A stretch of DNA of 18,244 nt, taken from an uncultured Clostridia bacterium (GTDB lineage: Bacteria > Bacillota > Clostridia > TANB77 > CAG-508). The notes under the pieces are model-generated. The model did not search any database and was not told where the DNA came from. It was given only the letters and a program-made list of their open reading frames with translations. Numbering within the stretch: the stretch's first letter is position 1; each line of letters opens with the position of its first letter. The stretch lies in assembly GCA_934149275.1 (NCBI GenBank), contig CAKPEG010000023.1, positions 1 through 18,244 on the forward strand, given 5' to 3'. Positions 1 through 7,169 of the stretch are shown one piece after another. A program made the translations under genes and the position numbers.

Positions 1-1343
1 ATATAATTGAATCTAATAAAGAAATTTTTGACTATGAATTAAAAAAGATTCTAGGATATTTGCCAGATTGGTCTCTAGATTCAATTGATGCAAATAATTT
101 GTTCATTTCGTTCAAAGAAGGAACAACACAGCATAATAACTCAGGATCAGGTGATGGATTTATTAACTTATTTGTAATTTTAACGTCGCTTTACGATGCT
201 CCTCCAAATTCGACAATAGTAATAGATGAACCCGAACTTGCTTTGCATCCTGATGTTCAACAAAGATTAATGGAACGCTTAATATTCCATTCAAAAAATA
301 AACAAATAATCATAAGCACACATTCTCCATACTTCATAAACTTGAATTTATTAAATTACGGTGCCAAAATATTTAGATTTTATAAGGAAAATGAAAATAC
401 AACTATATATACAATTAAACCTGAGCATATTTCAAGCATAAATGCTCTATTAAATACTATTGAGCAACCTTATCTTCAAGATATTAAAAGTAAAGAAATT
501 TTTTTCCTTGATAAATTAATATTAGTTGAAGGTCCAGATGATATATATGGATACCAGTCCTTATTTGAAAAGTTTAATTATAAAACTTCTGGTAATTTTT
601 ATGGTTGGGGCGTAGGTGGCGCTGATAGAATAGAACATTTAATATCATTATTAGATGATTTGCATTATAAAAAAATAGTTATACTTCTCGATAATGATAA
701 AAAAGAATTAGGCAAAAAGTTATCTACTCTATATCCTAATTATAAGGTTTTCGTTATTGACGCTAAGGACATTAGAAATAAAGAGGCACCTAATATAAAG
801 AAAATCCAAAAACTTATTACTTCGATAAAAAATAATATAAATAGCGAATTAAAAAATGTCTTAGATTTATTTTTATCACAATATATTACTGAAAATGAAG
901 TACAAGGGATTATTGTTGATAGAAAAAATATGGAGATAAATCCTGAATATGAAAACAATATTAAAGAAATTATTTCATCAATACAAGATTATTTCGAAGA
1001 TGCAGATACCAATAATGATGAAGAAGTTTATAACTTAATTTTCTCATCTGCAAATGAAACTATTGCTAGAAAAATGTTAGATGATTATATTATTCAACAT
1101 CCAGAAAAGACTTCTAGATATATTGAAAGTAAATATTTAGATTTCGACTTTGTATCTGGTGGTGGTGGCTGTGACTTAATTAACTCTGAAAATAATATTT
1201 ATTACTTTGAAATGTTTCAGGAAGCTTCTACCAAAGAAAACAAACATGTTAGTGTAAGAATTAGTATCTCTGTAGATATAGAAAATAAAAAAATCTCAAA
1301 TATTGTTTATACAGAAATAGAAAACACTTTAAACAATCTATAA
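1..1343 (+). CDS. OLD-like ATPase/TOPRIM nuclease, 5' end outside window
   Basis: The reading frame is open from base 3, so the gene begins before the window and the Walker A motif is not visible. Seen here are a signature-like SGSGDGF (about nt 141-161), a Walker B segment IVIDEPELALHP (about nt 216-251) and an H-loop ISTHSPYFIN, as in SMC/ABC-type AAA ATPases. A TOPRIM domain follows: LVEGPDD, with the acidic Glu at nt 528, and LLDND, with the DxD pair at nt 690-698. ATPase followed by TOPRIM is the architecture of OLD-family nucleases, which include phage P2 Old and the Gabija GajA subunit. The roughly 200 residues after TOPRIM are not recognised. No UvrD-like helicase (GajB) follows; the integrase gene starts 55 bp downstream, so a stand-alone class 1 OLD protein is more likely than Gabija. 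Its place beside an integrase suggests cargo with an anti-phage role (inference). Confidence 0.8.
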   Translation, partial: IIESNKEIFDYELKKILGYLPDWSLDSIDANNLFISFKEGTTQHNNSGSGDGFINLFVILTSLYDAPPNSTIVIDEPELALHPDVQQRLMERLIFHSKNKQIIISTHSPYFINLNLLNYGAKIFRFYKENENTTIYTIKPEHISSINALLNTIEQPYLQDIKSKEIFFLDKLILVEGPDDIYGYQSLFEKFNYKTSGNFYGWGVGGADRIEHLISLLDDLHYKKIVILLDNDKKELGKKLSTLYPNYKVFVIDAKDIRNKEAPNIKKIQKLITSIKNNINSELKNVLDLFLSQYITENEVQGIIVDRKNMEINPEYENNIKEIISSIQDYFEDADTNNDEEVYNLIFSSANETIARKMLDDYIIQHPEKTSRYIESKYLDFDFVSGGGGCDLINSENNIYYFEMFQEASTKENKHVSVRISISVDIENKKISNIVYTEIENTLNNL

Positions 1344-1398
1344 TTTATAATATATTACTCCCACCCATAGGTATGCCTGAAAGGAGGTGAAAAAGGTA

Positions 1399-2595
1399 AT
1401 GGCTGGGAGTATTGAAAAAAGAGGAAAGAATAGTTACAGACTAGTTTGTACAGGAGGATATGACCTAAATGGAAAACTAATCAAACATACCAAAACAATA
1501 CACGGAACAAAAAAAGATGCTGAAATAGAACTTGCCAAATTTATTGCAGATGTTCAAAATGGTCTTGTAATTGATGGTAAATCTCTTAAATTTTCTGAAT
1601 TTACTGACATATGGAAAAGAGATTATGGTTCAAAAGAACTTGCACCTTCAACTTACAAGAGATATTGTAGAATGTTAGAAACAAGAATCTTACCATACTT
1701 TGGACATTTCTATATTAACAAGATTAAACCAACTGATATTATGCAATTCTATGATTTACTTAGTAGGGATACTCAGTTAGTTAGAAAGAAAAGCAACAAT
1801 AGTAAGAAAACTCTAAAACCCTTATCTGGCAAAACCATATTAGAGCATCACAGACTACTTCGTGCAATGCTACACAAAGCTATATATTGGCAATTAATTG
1901 TATCTAACCCTGCAGAACGTGTTCAACCACCAAAAGCAAAAAAGCCTAAAAGAAGATACTATGATGATGAGCAATGTAAAGTATTATTAGAAAATTTAAC
2001 AACACTTGGTGAAGATCAAATCAAATACAAAGTTGCAATCATTCTAACAGTATTTACTGGTGTAAGGCTTGGTGAATTAATGGGATTAGAATGGCAAGAT
2101 GTTGATTTTAAAACTAGCATTATAAGTATAAATCGTTCAAGTCAATATTTAGCAGACAAAGGTGTATTTACAAAAACACCTAAAACAGAAAGCTCTATCA
2201 GAGAAGTAGCAATTCCAGATTTCGTGATTTCTCTACTTGAGGAATATAAGTTATGGTATGAAGAACAAAAATCCATTTACGGCGAATTATGGACTGATTC
2301 TGATAGGTTATTTGTACAAGCTGATGGCAAACCTATGCACCCTTCTACAATTAGCAAATGGTTTGTGAAATATGTTGCACAAATAGGGCTACCTGTAATT
2401 AACTTTCACGGATTAAGACACACAAATGCTACACTTTTAATATCACAAAACATTGATGTAGCAGTTGTAGCAGCAAGACTAGGACATGCACAAATTACAA
2501 CAACATTTAACTTTTACGTGCATCCTATTATTTCTCACAATAGACAAGCAGGAAGTGTTTTAGAAAACTTGCTACTACCACAAAAATTAGTCTAA
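1399..2595 (+). CDS. int: Tyrosine site-specific integrase (phage/ICE type)
   Basis: A 398-residue tyrosine recombinase that catalyses integration and excision of a mobile element. The N-terminus (GSIEKRGKNSYRL) resembles the arm-site DNA-binding domain of Tn916/phage-type integrases. A SAM-like core-binding domain follows (about residues 65-175) and then the catalytic domain. The catalytic set is complete: Arg223 in TGVRLGE, His337 and Arg340 in HGLRH, His363 in LGHA and the nucleophile Tyr373 in FYVHP. The start is taken at ATG 1399 because AGGAGG (1382-1387) lies 11 nt upstream; an in-frame GTG at 1387 overlaps that Shine-Dalgarno and is unlikely to be used. The gene lies 55 bp after the OLD-like gene on the same strand, and a tRNA-derived att-like sequence lies about 260 bp downstream. 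Confidence 0.93.
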   Translation: MAGSIEKRGKNSYRLVCTGGYDLNGKLIKHTKTIHGTKKDAEIELAKFIADVQNGLVIDGKSLKFSEFTDIWKRDYGSKELAPSTYKRYCRMLETRILPYFGHFYINKIKPTDIMQFYDLLSRDTQLVRKKSNNSKKTLKPLSGKTILEHHRLLRAMLHKAIYWQLIVSNPAERVQPPKAKKPKRRYYDDEQCKVLLENLTTLGEDQIKYKVAIILTVFTGVRLGELMGLEWQDVDFKTSIISINRSSQYLADKGVFTKTPKTESSIREVAIPDFVISLLEEYKLWYEEQKSIYGELWTDSDRLFVQADGKPMHPSTISKWFVKYVAQIGLPVINFHGLRHTNATLLISQNIDVAVVAARLGHAQITTTFNFYVHPIISHNRQAGSVLENLLLPQKLV

Positions 2596-2658
2596 AATCT
2601 TTTTTCAGATTTCACTAAGGCAAATAAAAAGCCATTAAACTTTTCACGATAAAAAATA

Positions 2659-2706
2659 AGTAAAAGACTACTAAATAATATTTTAGGTTTCCCATAGTCT
2701 TTTACT
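2659..2706. repeat. 12-bp perfect inverted repeat after int
   Basis: Arms AGTAAAAGACTA (2659-2670) and TAGTCTTTTACT (2695-2706) are exact reverse complements separated by 24 nt. There is no T-run after the right arm, so a Rho-independent terminator is only one reading. Between integrase and att site it could also be a recombination accessory site. Confidence 0.6.
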
Positions 2707-2745
2707 GAAAATTTATTAGAAATATAAACGTTTTTTGAGGATTTC

Positions 2746-2764
2746 TTCCCCAACTTTTCCCCAA
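2746..2764. repeat. Two direct TTCCCCAA repeats, possible integrase arm sites
   Basis: TTCCCCAA occurs at 2746-2753 and 2757-2764, 11 bp apart start to start, about one helical turn. Integrases with an N-terminal arm-binding domain use short direct repeats near attP, and this pair lies between int and the tRNA-derived core. The assignment is inference from position and spacing. Confidence 0.3.
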
Positions 2765-2767
2765 TTC

Positions 2768-2792
2768 TACATAAAAATGCTGTTTTTATGTA
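2768..2792. repeat. 10-bp hairpin between int and tRNA fragment
   Basis: TACATAAAAA (2768-2777) pairs perfectly with TTTTTATGTA (2783-2792) across a 5-nt loop. It may act as a weak terminator downstream of int or as part of the att region. No long T-run follows on either strand. Confidence 0.5.
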
Positions 2793-2858
2793 TTATTGTT
2801 AACTAATTGGAGAATATGAAAAATTGCTACAATCCTTAAGACTGTAACGATATAGGAT

Positions 2859-2903
2859 TGGTTGCGGGAGTAGGACTCGAACTTACGACCTTCGGGTTAT
2901 GAG
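2859..2903 (-). pseudogene. 3' half of initiator tRNA(fMet), probable att core
   Basis: On the minus strand this stretch reads from the anticodon loop CTCATAA through CCCGAAGGTC, a T-arm with TTCGAGT, the acceptor strand CCCGCA and an encoded CCA end. The anticodon-stem CCC after CAT and the CCCGCAACCA end are characteristic of initiator tRNA(fMet). Similarity stops at base 2903: the expected complementary anticodon-stem strand and the whole 5' half are missing, and plain AT-rich sequence follows. The T-stem has an A-C mismatch, so the copy has drifted or is foreign. It cannot make a functional tRNA. A tRNA 3' fragment beside an integrase gene is the classic signature of an attachment site core. 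Confidence 0.8.
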
Positions 2904-3007
2904 TCTTCTTATTTTTTTATATTTTCAACTATTTTTATAAATCAATTCTCTACACATATAATTCATTTTCAAAACAACTCTTATCATCAAATATATAACC
3001 TATTCCT

Positions 3008-3904
3008 CTATCTTTCTAATTTTATCACAATCTTCTGAACAGCTTCACACGTCGCCACATACGCCATCATAACACTCTCCATCTCCTCGTCAATATCCAC
3101 AACTGGAGATCTAAACAAATTCATAGTATCCACCTTTTTTCCATGAACACTAACCTCCACCCTAAAAAGATGCTTAGGTTTCAATCCATAATACTCAATA
3201 CCACCTCTATGCTTCACCGCATTACACCAATCACGAACCTGAGTAATTTTAACCAACAAATCATCTAATATTTTCAATATTCTCAAAGCTCGCTCATCTT
3301 TTATCTCTTCTACCAGCATCTTTTTAACTCTACTATACTTCGCCTCTTTAAGAAGTTTCTCCAAATCCTTATCTCCAGCAATTAACTCCTCATACTTATA
3401 ATAAGAATAAACCAAACACAACATATAATCATAGCAACTATATAAACTCATACAAGCATTCTCAAAACTAAGCGTCCTCTTATTATATGTAATAACATAA
3501 CTCTCATCATAATTATCAGGCAAAACCCACAAAGCTTGTCCAATATAAATCTTAGCATTAGACAAAGCATCTTCAATTCTTTCAATAAAATTAATCATCA
3601 ATGCCTTCTGAATATCACGATAATATCTCAAATCAATTGAATATTTATTCAGATATAATTCTGATGCAGGCAATTTAAAACCAATTTCATTAAATCCATC
3701 TACATACTCTAAATATTTCTTTGAATTACCTCTATATTTTATTGTTGTTTCTTTCAAAACCTTATCAAAATTCAATCCATTCTCATTCACATACTTCTTC
3801 AAGCGATCACAAGTATACTCTTTTCCTTCATAAATTAGCCTCAAAAAATTTAAACACTCCGCTTCATTTCTAGCAGTAACTACCAAATTCACTAAATCAT
3901 CCAT
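3008..3904 (-). CDS. HEPN-like protein, hypothetical
   Basis: A 298-residue soluble protein, rich in predicted helices, without signal peptide or membrane segment. The motif RDWCNAVKHRGG (residues 224-235) in the C-terminal helical part resembles the Arg...Lys-His signature of HEPN-fold proteins, especially Cthe_2314-type groups found in Firmicutes; the R-to-H spacing is slightly longer than in classic HEPN RNases. HEPN proteins are often RNases of toxin or defence systems, but activity cannot be claimed from this motif alone. The ATG at 3902-3904 overlaps the stop of the upstream HIT-like gene by one base (TAATG), so the two are translationally coupled. No convincing terminator is visible between its stop and the tRNA fragment on the left. 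It is otherwise unrecognised. Confidence 0.55.
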   Translation of the reverse strand: MDDLVNLVVTARNEAECLNFLRLIYEGKEYTCDRLKKYVNENGLNFDKVLKETTIKYRGNSKKYLEYVDGFNEIGFKLPASELYLNKYSIDLRYYRDIQKALMINFIERIEDALSNAKIYIGQALWVLPDNYDESYVITYNKRTLSFENACMSLYSCYDYMLCLVYSYYKYEELIAGDKDLEKLLKEAKYSRVKKMLVEEIKDERALRILKILDDLLVKITQVRDWCNAVKHRGGIEYYGLKPKHLFRVEVSVHGKKVDTMNLFRSPVVDIDEEMESVMMAYVATCEAVQKIVIKLER

Positions 3905-4395
3905 TACCTCTCTCTCTTCTCAAACCCTTCTCTCACCATCTCACTAACCTCAGCAATCCTCTCATAAACCTCATCCGTCCTAAATCTCTTCTTAGCAAAC
4001 TCACACACAACACCAACATTATCAATAATATCCTCGCAAATCTCAATCATCCATTCATGTCTAGGCATAATCCATACATGAAAATGTCTATTCGCTCTTT
4101 CTTCAAAAATCACATCAAAGTTTTCGCAAACACCATTCTCTCTCAAAATCTTAATAGTTCTATCAACTATATCAAACATTTCAATTCTCTCATCTCTCGA
4201 AAGCTCACTCAATTTTTCAATATGTCTTTTAGGTGAAACTATCATAAAGCCTTCAATTGGCAATTCCCAATCTTGTGCTAATGTAAATCTTTCATTCTCA
4301 TAAGCTATCCCACAAGGCAAGTCAAATTCATGCTTTGCAAAAGCACATCCTGGGCATCCTTTATATTTTACTTCCCTATTTGTATAATCCCTCAT
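3904..4395 (-). CDS. HIT-like (histidine triad) protein
   Basis: A 163-residue protein of the HIT nucleotidyl hydrolase/transferase superfamily, which acts on nucleoside phosphoramidates, dinucleoside polyphosphates or nucleotidylated substrates. The N-terminus has a CPGC pair (Cys14, Cys17), possibly zinc-binding, as in several HIT/GalT-like proteins. VSPKRHIEKLSEL (residues 53-65) matches the conserved strand-helix before the active site. The triad region reads HFHVWIMP (104-111): the first and the nucleophilic middle His are present, but the third position is Trp108 instead of His. It is therefore a diverged triad of unknown specificity. AGGAG lies a normal distance before ATG 4393-4395, and a good promoter lies at 4429-4457. 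It is first in a two-gene unit with the HEPN-like gene. Confidence 0.75.
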   Translation of the reverse strand: MRDYTNREVKYKGCPGCAFAKHEFDLPCGIAYENERFTLAQDWELPIEGFMIVSPKRHIEKLSELSRDERIEMFDIVDRTIKILRENGVCENFDVIFEERANRHFHVWIMPRHEWMIEICEDIIDNVGVVCEFAKKRFRTDEVYERIAEVSEMVREGFEKRER

Positions 4396-4428
4396 CTAAA
4401 TCTCCTCAATAATAAAAATTTCACCTTC

Positions 4429-4457
4429 TTTATACCATAAATTCTAAAAATTGACAA
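4429..4457 (-). promoter_or_regulatory. Sigma-A promoter of the HIT/HEPN-like unit
   Basis: On the minus strand, TTGTCA (4452-4457) and TATAAA (4429-4434, preceded by TGG as an extended -10) are separated by exactly 17 bp. The HIT-like start codon is 33 bp downstream of the -10. Confidence 0.7.
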
Positions 4458-4548
4458 TGAAATTAACAAAATCTGGTCATATTTTATCGATTTTTTCCAA
4501 TCCAACCTTTCAAAAACCGTCACCCACTAATCCTCTACAAAAAGCAAA

Positions 4549-4577
4549 AAAGAGCTACAATCCCATTGTAACTCTTT
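4549..4577 (-). terminator. Rho-independent terminator of the zincin-like/145-aa unit
   Basis: On the minus strand AAAGAGTTACAAT pairs with ATTGTAGCTCTTT (one G-T wobble) around a GGG loop, followed by TTTTTT. It lies 72 bp after the stop of the 145-aa gene and ahead of the HIT promoter. Confidence 0.8.
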
Positions 4578-4648
4578 CATTCCACAAATCTATTCACCTT
4601 TACTCAATCTTATTTCAAAATATCACTCTTCTTATTCTAAAACTCTTC

Positions 4649-5086
4649 TCACTTTCCCAGCATCCTCTTCACAAACTCAAACACCTTTGTATACCACTTC
4701 TTCTCAACACTCACCAAAGCCACCTCAGGCACACTCTCATCAGCCATATGAACCTCCCCATGTAACTCCTGATACTTCGTATACTTCTCCTTTTTCTCCT
4801 CTTCTTTCTCATTAAAATTCTGAATCAACAACGTATTCAAAATCTTCTTCTGATTCTCCGTTGCAAAATCATCTCTATAAATCGCAAGCAAAATCGCATA
4901 AGTCTCATCCATAATATTCTGCTCCGCCAGCTCAACATCCGAATCAATTTTAAACAAATAACTTGAATCACAATTATTCTCCAAAAATCTCAACTTCTCA
5001 ATCGGAATCTTATTATACTCCTCATCTGATAAACAATCTATAATCGCTAACGCCTCTGTACACGCTCTACTATACGTACTAGTCAT
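4649..5086 (-). CDS. Hypothetical 145-aa protein coupled to zincin-like gene
   Basis: Start chosen at ATG 5084-5086 (MTSTYSRACTEAL), which has AAGGAG about 9 nt upstream; an upstream in-frame start would lie deep inside the preceding gene. The ATG overlaps the last codon and stop of the 653-aa gene (ATGACTAG, 8 nt), so the two are translationally coupled. The protein is acidic and helical, with no signal peptide or obvious membrane segment. An N-terminal half around LSDEEYNKIP is followed by a Glu/Lys-rich linker (NEKEEEKKEKYTKY) and a short basic tail ending KRMLGK. I do not recognise a named family and assign no function. Coupling suggests a partner or regulator of the zincin-like protein (inference). 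Confidence 0.65.
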   Translation of the reverse strand: MTSTYSRACTEALAIIDCLSDEEYNKIPIEKLRFLENNCDSSYLFKIDSDVELAEQNIMDETYAILLAIYRDDFATENQKKILNTLLIQNFNEKEEEKKEKYTKYQELHGEVHMADESVPEVALVSVEKKWYTKVFEFVKRMLGK

Positions 5087-7040
5087 CCTGATCAACTCCT
5101 TCTTTATCTTGTGTTTGTTCCTCTTTAAAATTAACACCCTGCACTTGATCAAAAGAAACATTTCTTCTTACCGCTTCTCTAACAGCATATTCCATTACCA
5201 AATCTCTTCTACTTTTTAAATACACCGGTTCTCTGCTTCTTGCCCAATCCCCATCTTCAACTGATACTAAATATCCTTTTTGAATCGTTGTAATTTTCCA
5301 CATTGCCTTATCCGCTTCTGACGCATTCTCACCTATCGTAGGAATATCATTTGTCACATACTCACTCAATTCATCTTCTGGAGATTCTAAGTAACGTAAA
5401 TACTCATCTGCTATTTCATAATCCAAATCCAATTGAGTTTTTCTCTCTGGTTGTGAACTTAACTTGCTTTCTTCAACCAACTCTTGATATACATCAGATT
5501 CAAACATTCTCTCAGCAATTTTCTGCACATCTGGAATATTATATAACTCAGTCACATAATTCTTTCCACCAGGTAACGTCAAATCCTCAGCTACCTTAAA
5601 AACTGCAGCCAACTCTTTAAAATTATTTCTTGTAAATCTCGTAAATGGTCTAGCTACTCTACGAAGAAGTCTACTTGGAATCTTCCCTGTCGCAACCATA
5701 TTAAGCACATAACTTATTTTAGCATCCTCATTAAATTCCCTATTCTTAAAATCTATCTCAGACTCTGTCTTATTATACACATCTATAAACTTCTCTCTAA
5801 CAAATAAATGACGTATACTATTCTCTACATCTGAAACATTATCTTCTCTTAATGGTACATCTATTCCTTTTTGTAAATTGTAATTTATTAATTCATATCC
5901 TTCCTCATATCTGCCATCTTGATACATTTCAAGCATTTCAAATCTTCTTTTATATTTGCTCTCCAAAATTTGCTCTAAATTCTGATCAATAAACTTATCA
6001 TTTTCAGTACCAAGAAACAAATTCTGTTCCTTCAAATTCTTTATCATTTCTTTTTCTTGCTTAAATCTTATTTCATTTTCATCATATAAAAATTCATATA
6101 TATAACTTGCTGAACCTGGATAAGTTGCTTCAACTTCTTTTAATTCATCTATTGTTGCTTCCTCTACCGCTTCTGTAAGAGTTTCAATAAGAATTTTTAT
6201 TTTTTCCCCGTCATTTGCATATTCAGACAAATCATTCACTATATCCAAAATCTTTTTTCTTGAACCATCTTCATTATATCTATACTTTAATATCGGATAT
6301 TCTTTTAAATACTGTGGGCGCCTAGCTATACGTTCGTGTAATAATTGATTTCTAACTGCTTCGCTCTCTTGAAATCCTTCTTTATGTATCAATTTTGGTG
6401 CCACCTCATGAACATTTTCTATATATCCTTCTTTATCCGTTACCCTTTTATTTTGTTCTAGCAAATCCTTAAATTCATAATTATCTCCTAAACTTTTTAT
6501 CAATTCTCCAACTCTTCTTTTGCCAGCCAATCTACTTTCCATTTCAAGTAGCATATTCCAATAATTATCTTTATATATTTTCCTTGACTTAGCAACATTT
6601 TCCTGAGCCATTCTATAATTAGTATATGAAACATATTTATCAGATTTCATCTTTAAAACCTGTTCGAAATGATTTAATTCATGAAATACAGTATTTAATT
6701 GTGATAAGAATGTACTAGCTAGTTTATCTCTGGAATAAAGTACTGGGCTATACATATTATCTCTTAATCTAATAAAACAATTGCCATGCGCTTTACTAAA
6801 ATATCCTAACATATTATCTTGCATTTCTTCAAAACCAAAATCTAATTCATTTTCTTTTGAAGCTTCATATTGTTCATCTAATATATTTTTTTCATAAGTT
6901 ACTACTTTTCGTAAACAATCTTTTATAAAATCTATATCCTCTGGTTTAATTATTATACTTTCTTGACCTAAAAATCTCGTGCAAAAACTTTTCAAAACAT
7001 TTTGTTGTGCAATTTTATTCTCTTCCACCACTTTATTCAC
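5079..7040 (-). CDS. Large protein with HExxH zincin-like motif
   Basis: A 653-residue, highly charged, probably cytoplasmic protein without signal peptide or membrane helices. Residues 117-127 (TVFHELNHFEQ) contain HExxH (His120, Glu121, His124), the zinc-binding and catalytic signature of zincin metalloproteases. About 42 residues on, LLEMESRLAGKRR (164-176) offers Glu166 or Glu168 as a third ligand, as in gluzincins. The remaining roughly 470 residues are helical and unrecognised; a WKITTIQKGYLVS segment near residue 595 looks like a small beta-rich element. Start is GTG 7038-7040, with GAGG 8 nt upstream. Its own promoter lies at 7086-7114 and the 145-aa gene is coupled behind it. A chance HExxH cannot be excluded, so protease activity is inferred only. 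Confidence 0.6.
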   Translation of the reverse strand: MNKVVEENKIAQQNVLKSFCTRFLGQESIIIKPEDIDFIKDCLRKVVTYEKNILDEQYEASKENELDFGFEEMQDNMLGYFSKAHGNCFIRLRDNMYSPVLYSRDKLASTFLSQLNTVFHELNHFEQVLKMKSDKYVSYTNYRMAQENVAKSRKIYKDNYWNMLLEMESRLAGKRRVGELIKSLGDNYEFKDLLEQNKRVTDKEGYIENVHEVAPKLIHKEGFQESEAVRNQLLHERIARRPQYLKEYPILKYRYNEDGSRKKILDIVNDLSEYANDGEKIKILIETLTEAVEEATIDELKEVEATYPGSASYIYEFLYDENEIRFKQEKEMIKNLKEQNLFLGTENDKFIDQNLEQILESKYKRRFEMLEMYQDGRYEEGYELINYNLQKGIDVPLREDNVSDVENSIRHLFVREKFIDVYNKTESEIDFKNREFNEDAKISYVLNMVATGKIPSRLLRRVARPFTRFTRNNFKELAAVFKVAEDLTLPGGKNYVTELYNIPDVQKIAERMFESDVYQELVEESKLSSQPERKTQLDLDYEIADEYLRYLESPEDELSEYVTNDIPTIGENASEADKAMWKITTIQKGYLVSVEDGDWARSREPVYLKSRRDLVMEYAVREAVRRNVSFDQVQGVNFKEEQTQDKEGVDQDD

Positions 7041-7085
7041 GCTTTTTCCTCTTTTCTTTTGTTAATCTCATATCAAACTACATTT

Positions 7086-7114
7086 AATATAACATATCGC
7101 AAAAAAATGGACAA
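7086..7114 (-). promoter_or_regulatory. Promoter of the zincin-like gene
   Basis: On the minus strand, TTGTCC (7109-7114) and TATATT (7086-7091) are separated by 17 bp, 45 bp upstream of the GTG start and just after the terminator of the upstream Fic gene. Confidence 0.65.
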
Positions 7115-7121
7115 GAGAAAC

Positions 7122-7152
7122 AAAAAAACTGGATGCAAATTCTGCATACCAG
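7122..7152 (-). terminator. Terminator of the VbhA-like Fic gene
   Basis: Minus-strand stem CTGG-T-ATGCA / TGCAT-CCAG (7129-7152, one bulged T) with loop GAATT is followed directly by seven T (7122-7128). It starts 18 bp past the Fic stop codon. Confidence 0.8.
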
Positions 7153-7169
7153 CTCTTTTACAAAGCTTT

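Noticed and set aside
1387..1398. GTG at 1387 as integrase start.
   Set aside because: It overlaps the AGGAGG Shine-Dalgarno that serves ATG 1399.
1..2595. Gabija system.
   Set aside because: No GajB-like UvrD helicase follows the OLD-like gene; the next gene is the integrase. A partner on the left outside the window cannot be excluded.
2859..2903. Functional tRNA-Met gene.
   Set aside because: The 5' half (acceptor strand, D-arm, 5' anticodon stem) is missing and the T-stem has a mismatch.
4451..4765. Plus-strand open frame rich in Ser/Leu/His.
   Set aside because: It lies over a terminator and the antisense of the 145-aa gene, has no Shine-Dalgarno and a composition typical of antisense AT-rich DNA.
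7129..7152. ATGCAAATTCTGCAT near the zincin-like promoter as a second copy of the Fic operator (GTGCAAATTTTGCAC).
   Set aside because: The extended stem (CTGG/CCAG) and the following seven T on the minus strand make it a clear terminator of the Fic gene; the resemblance covers only a short TGCAAAT core.
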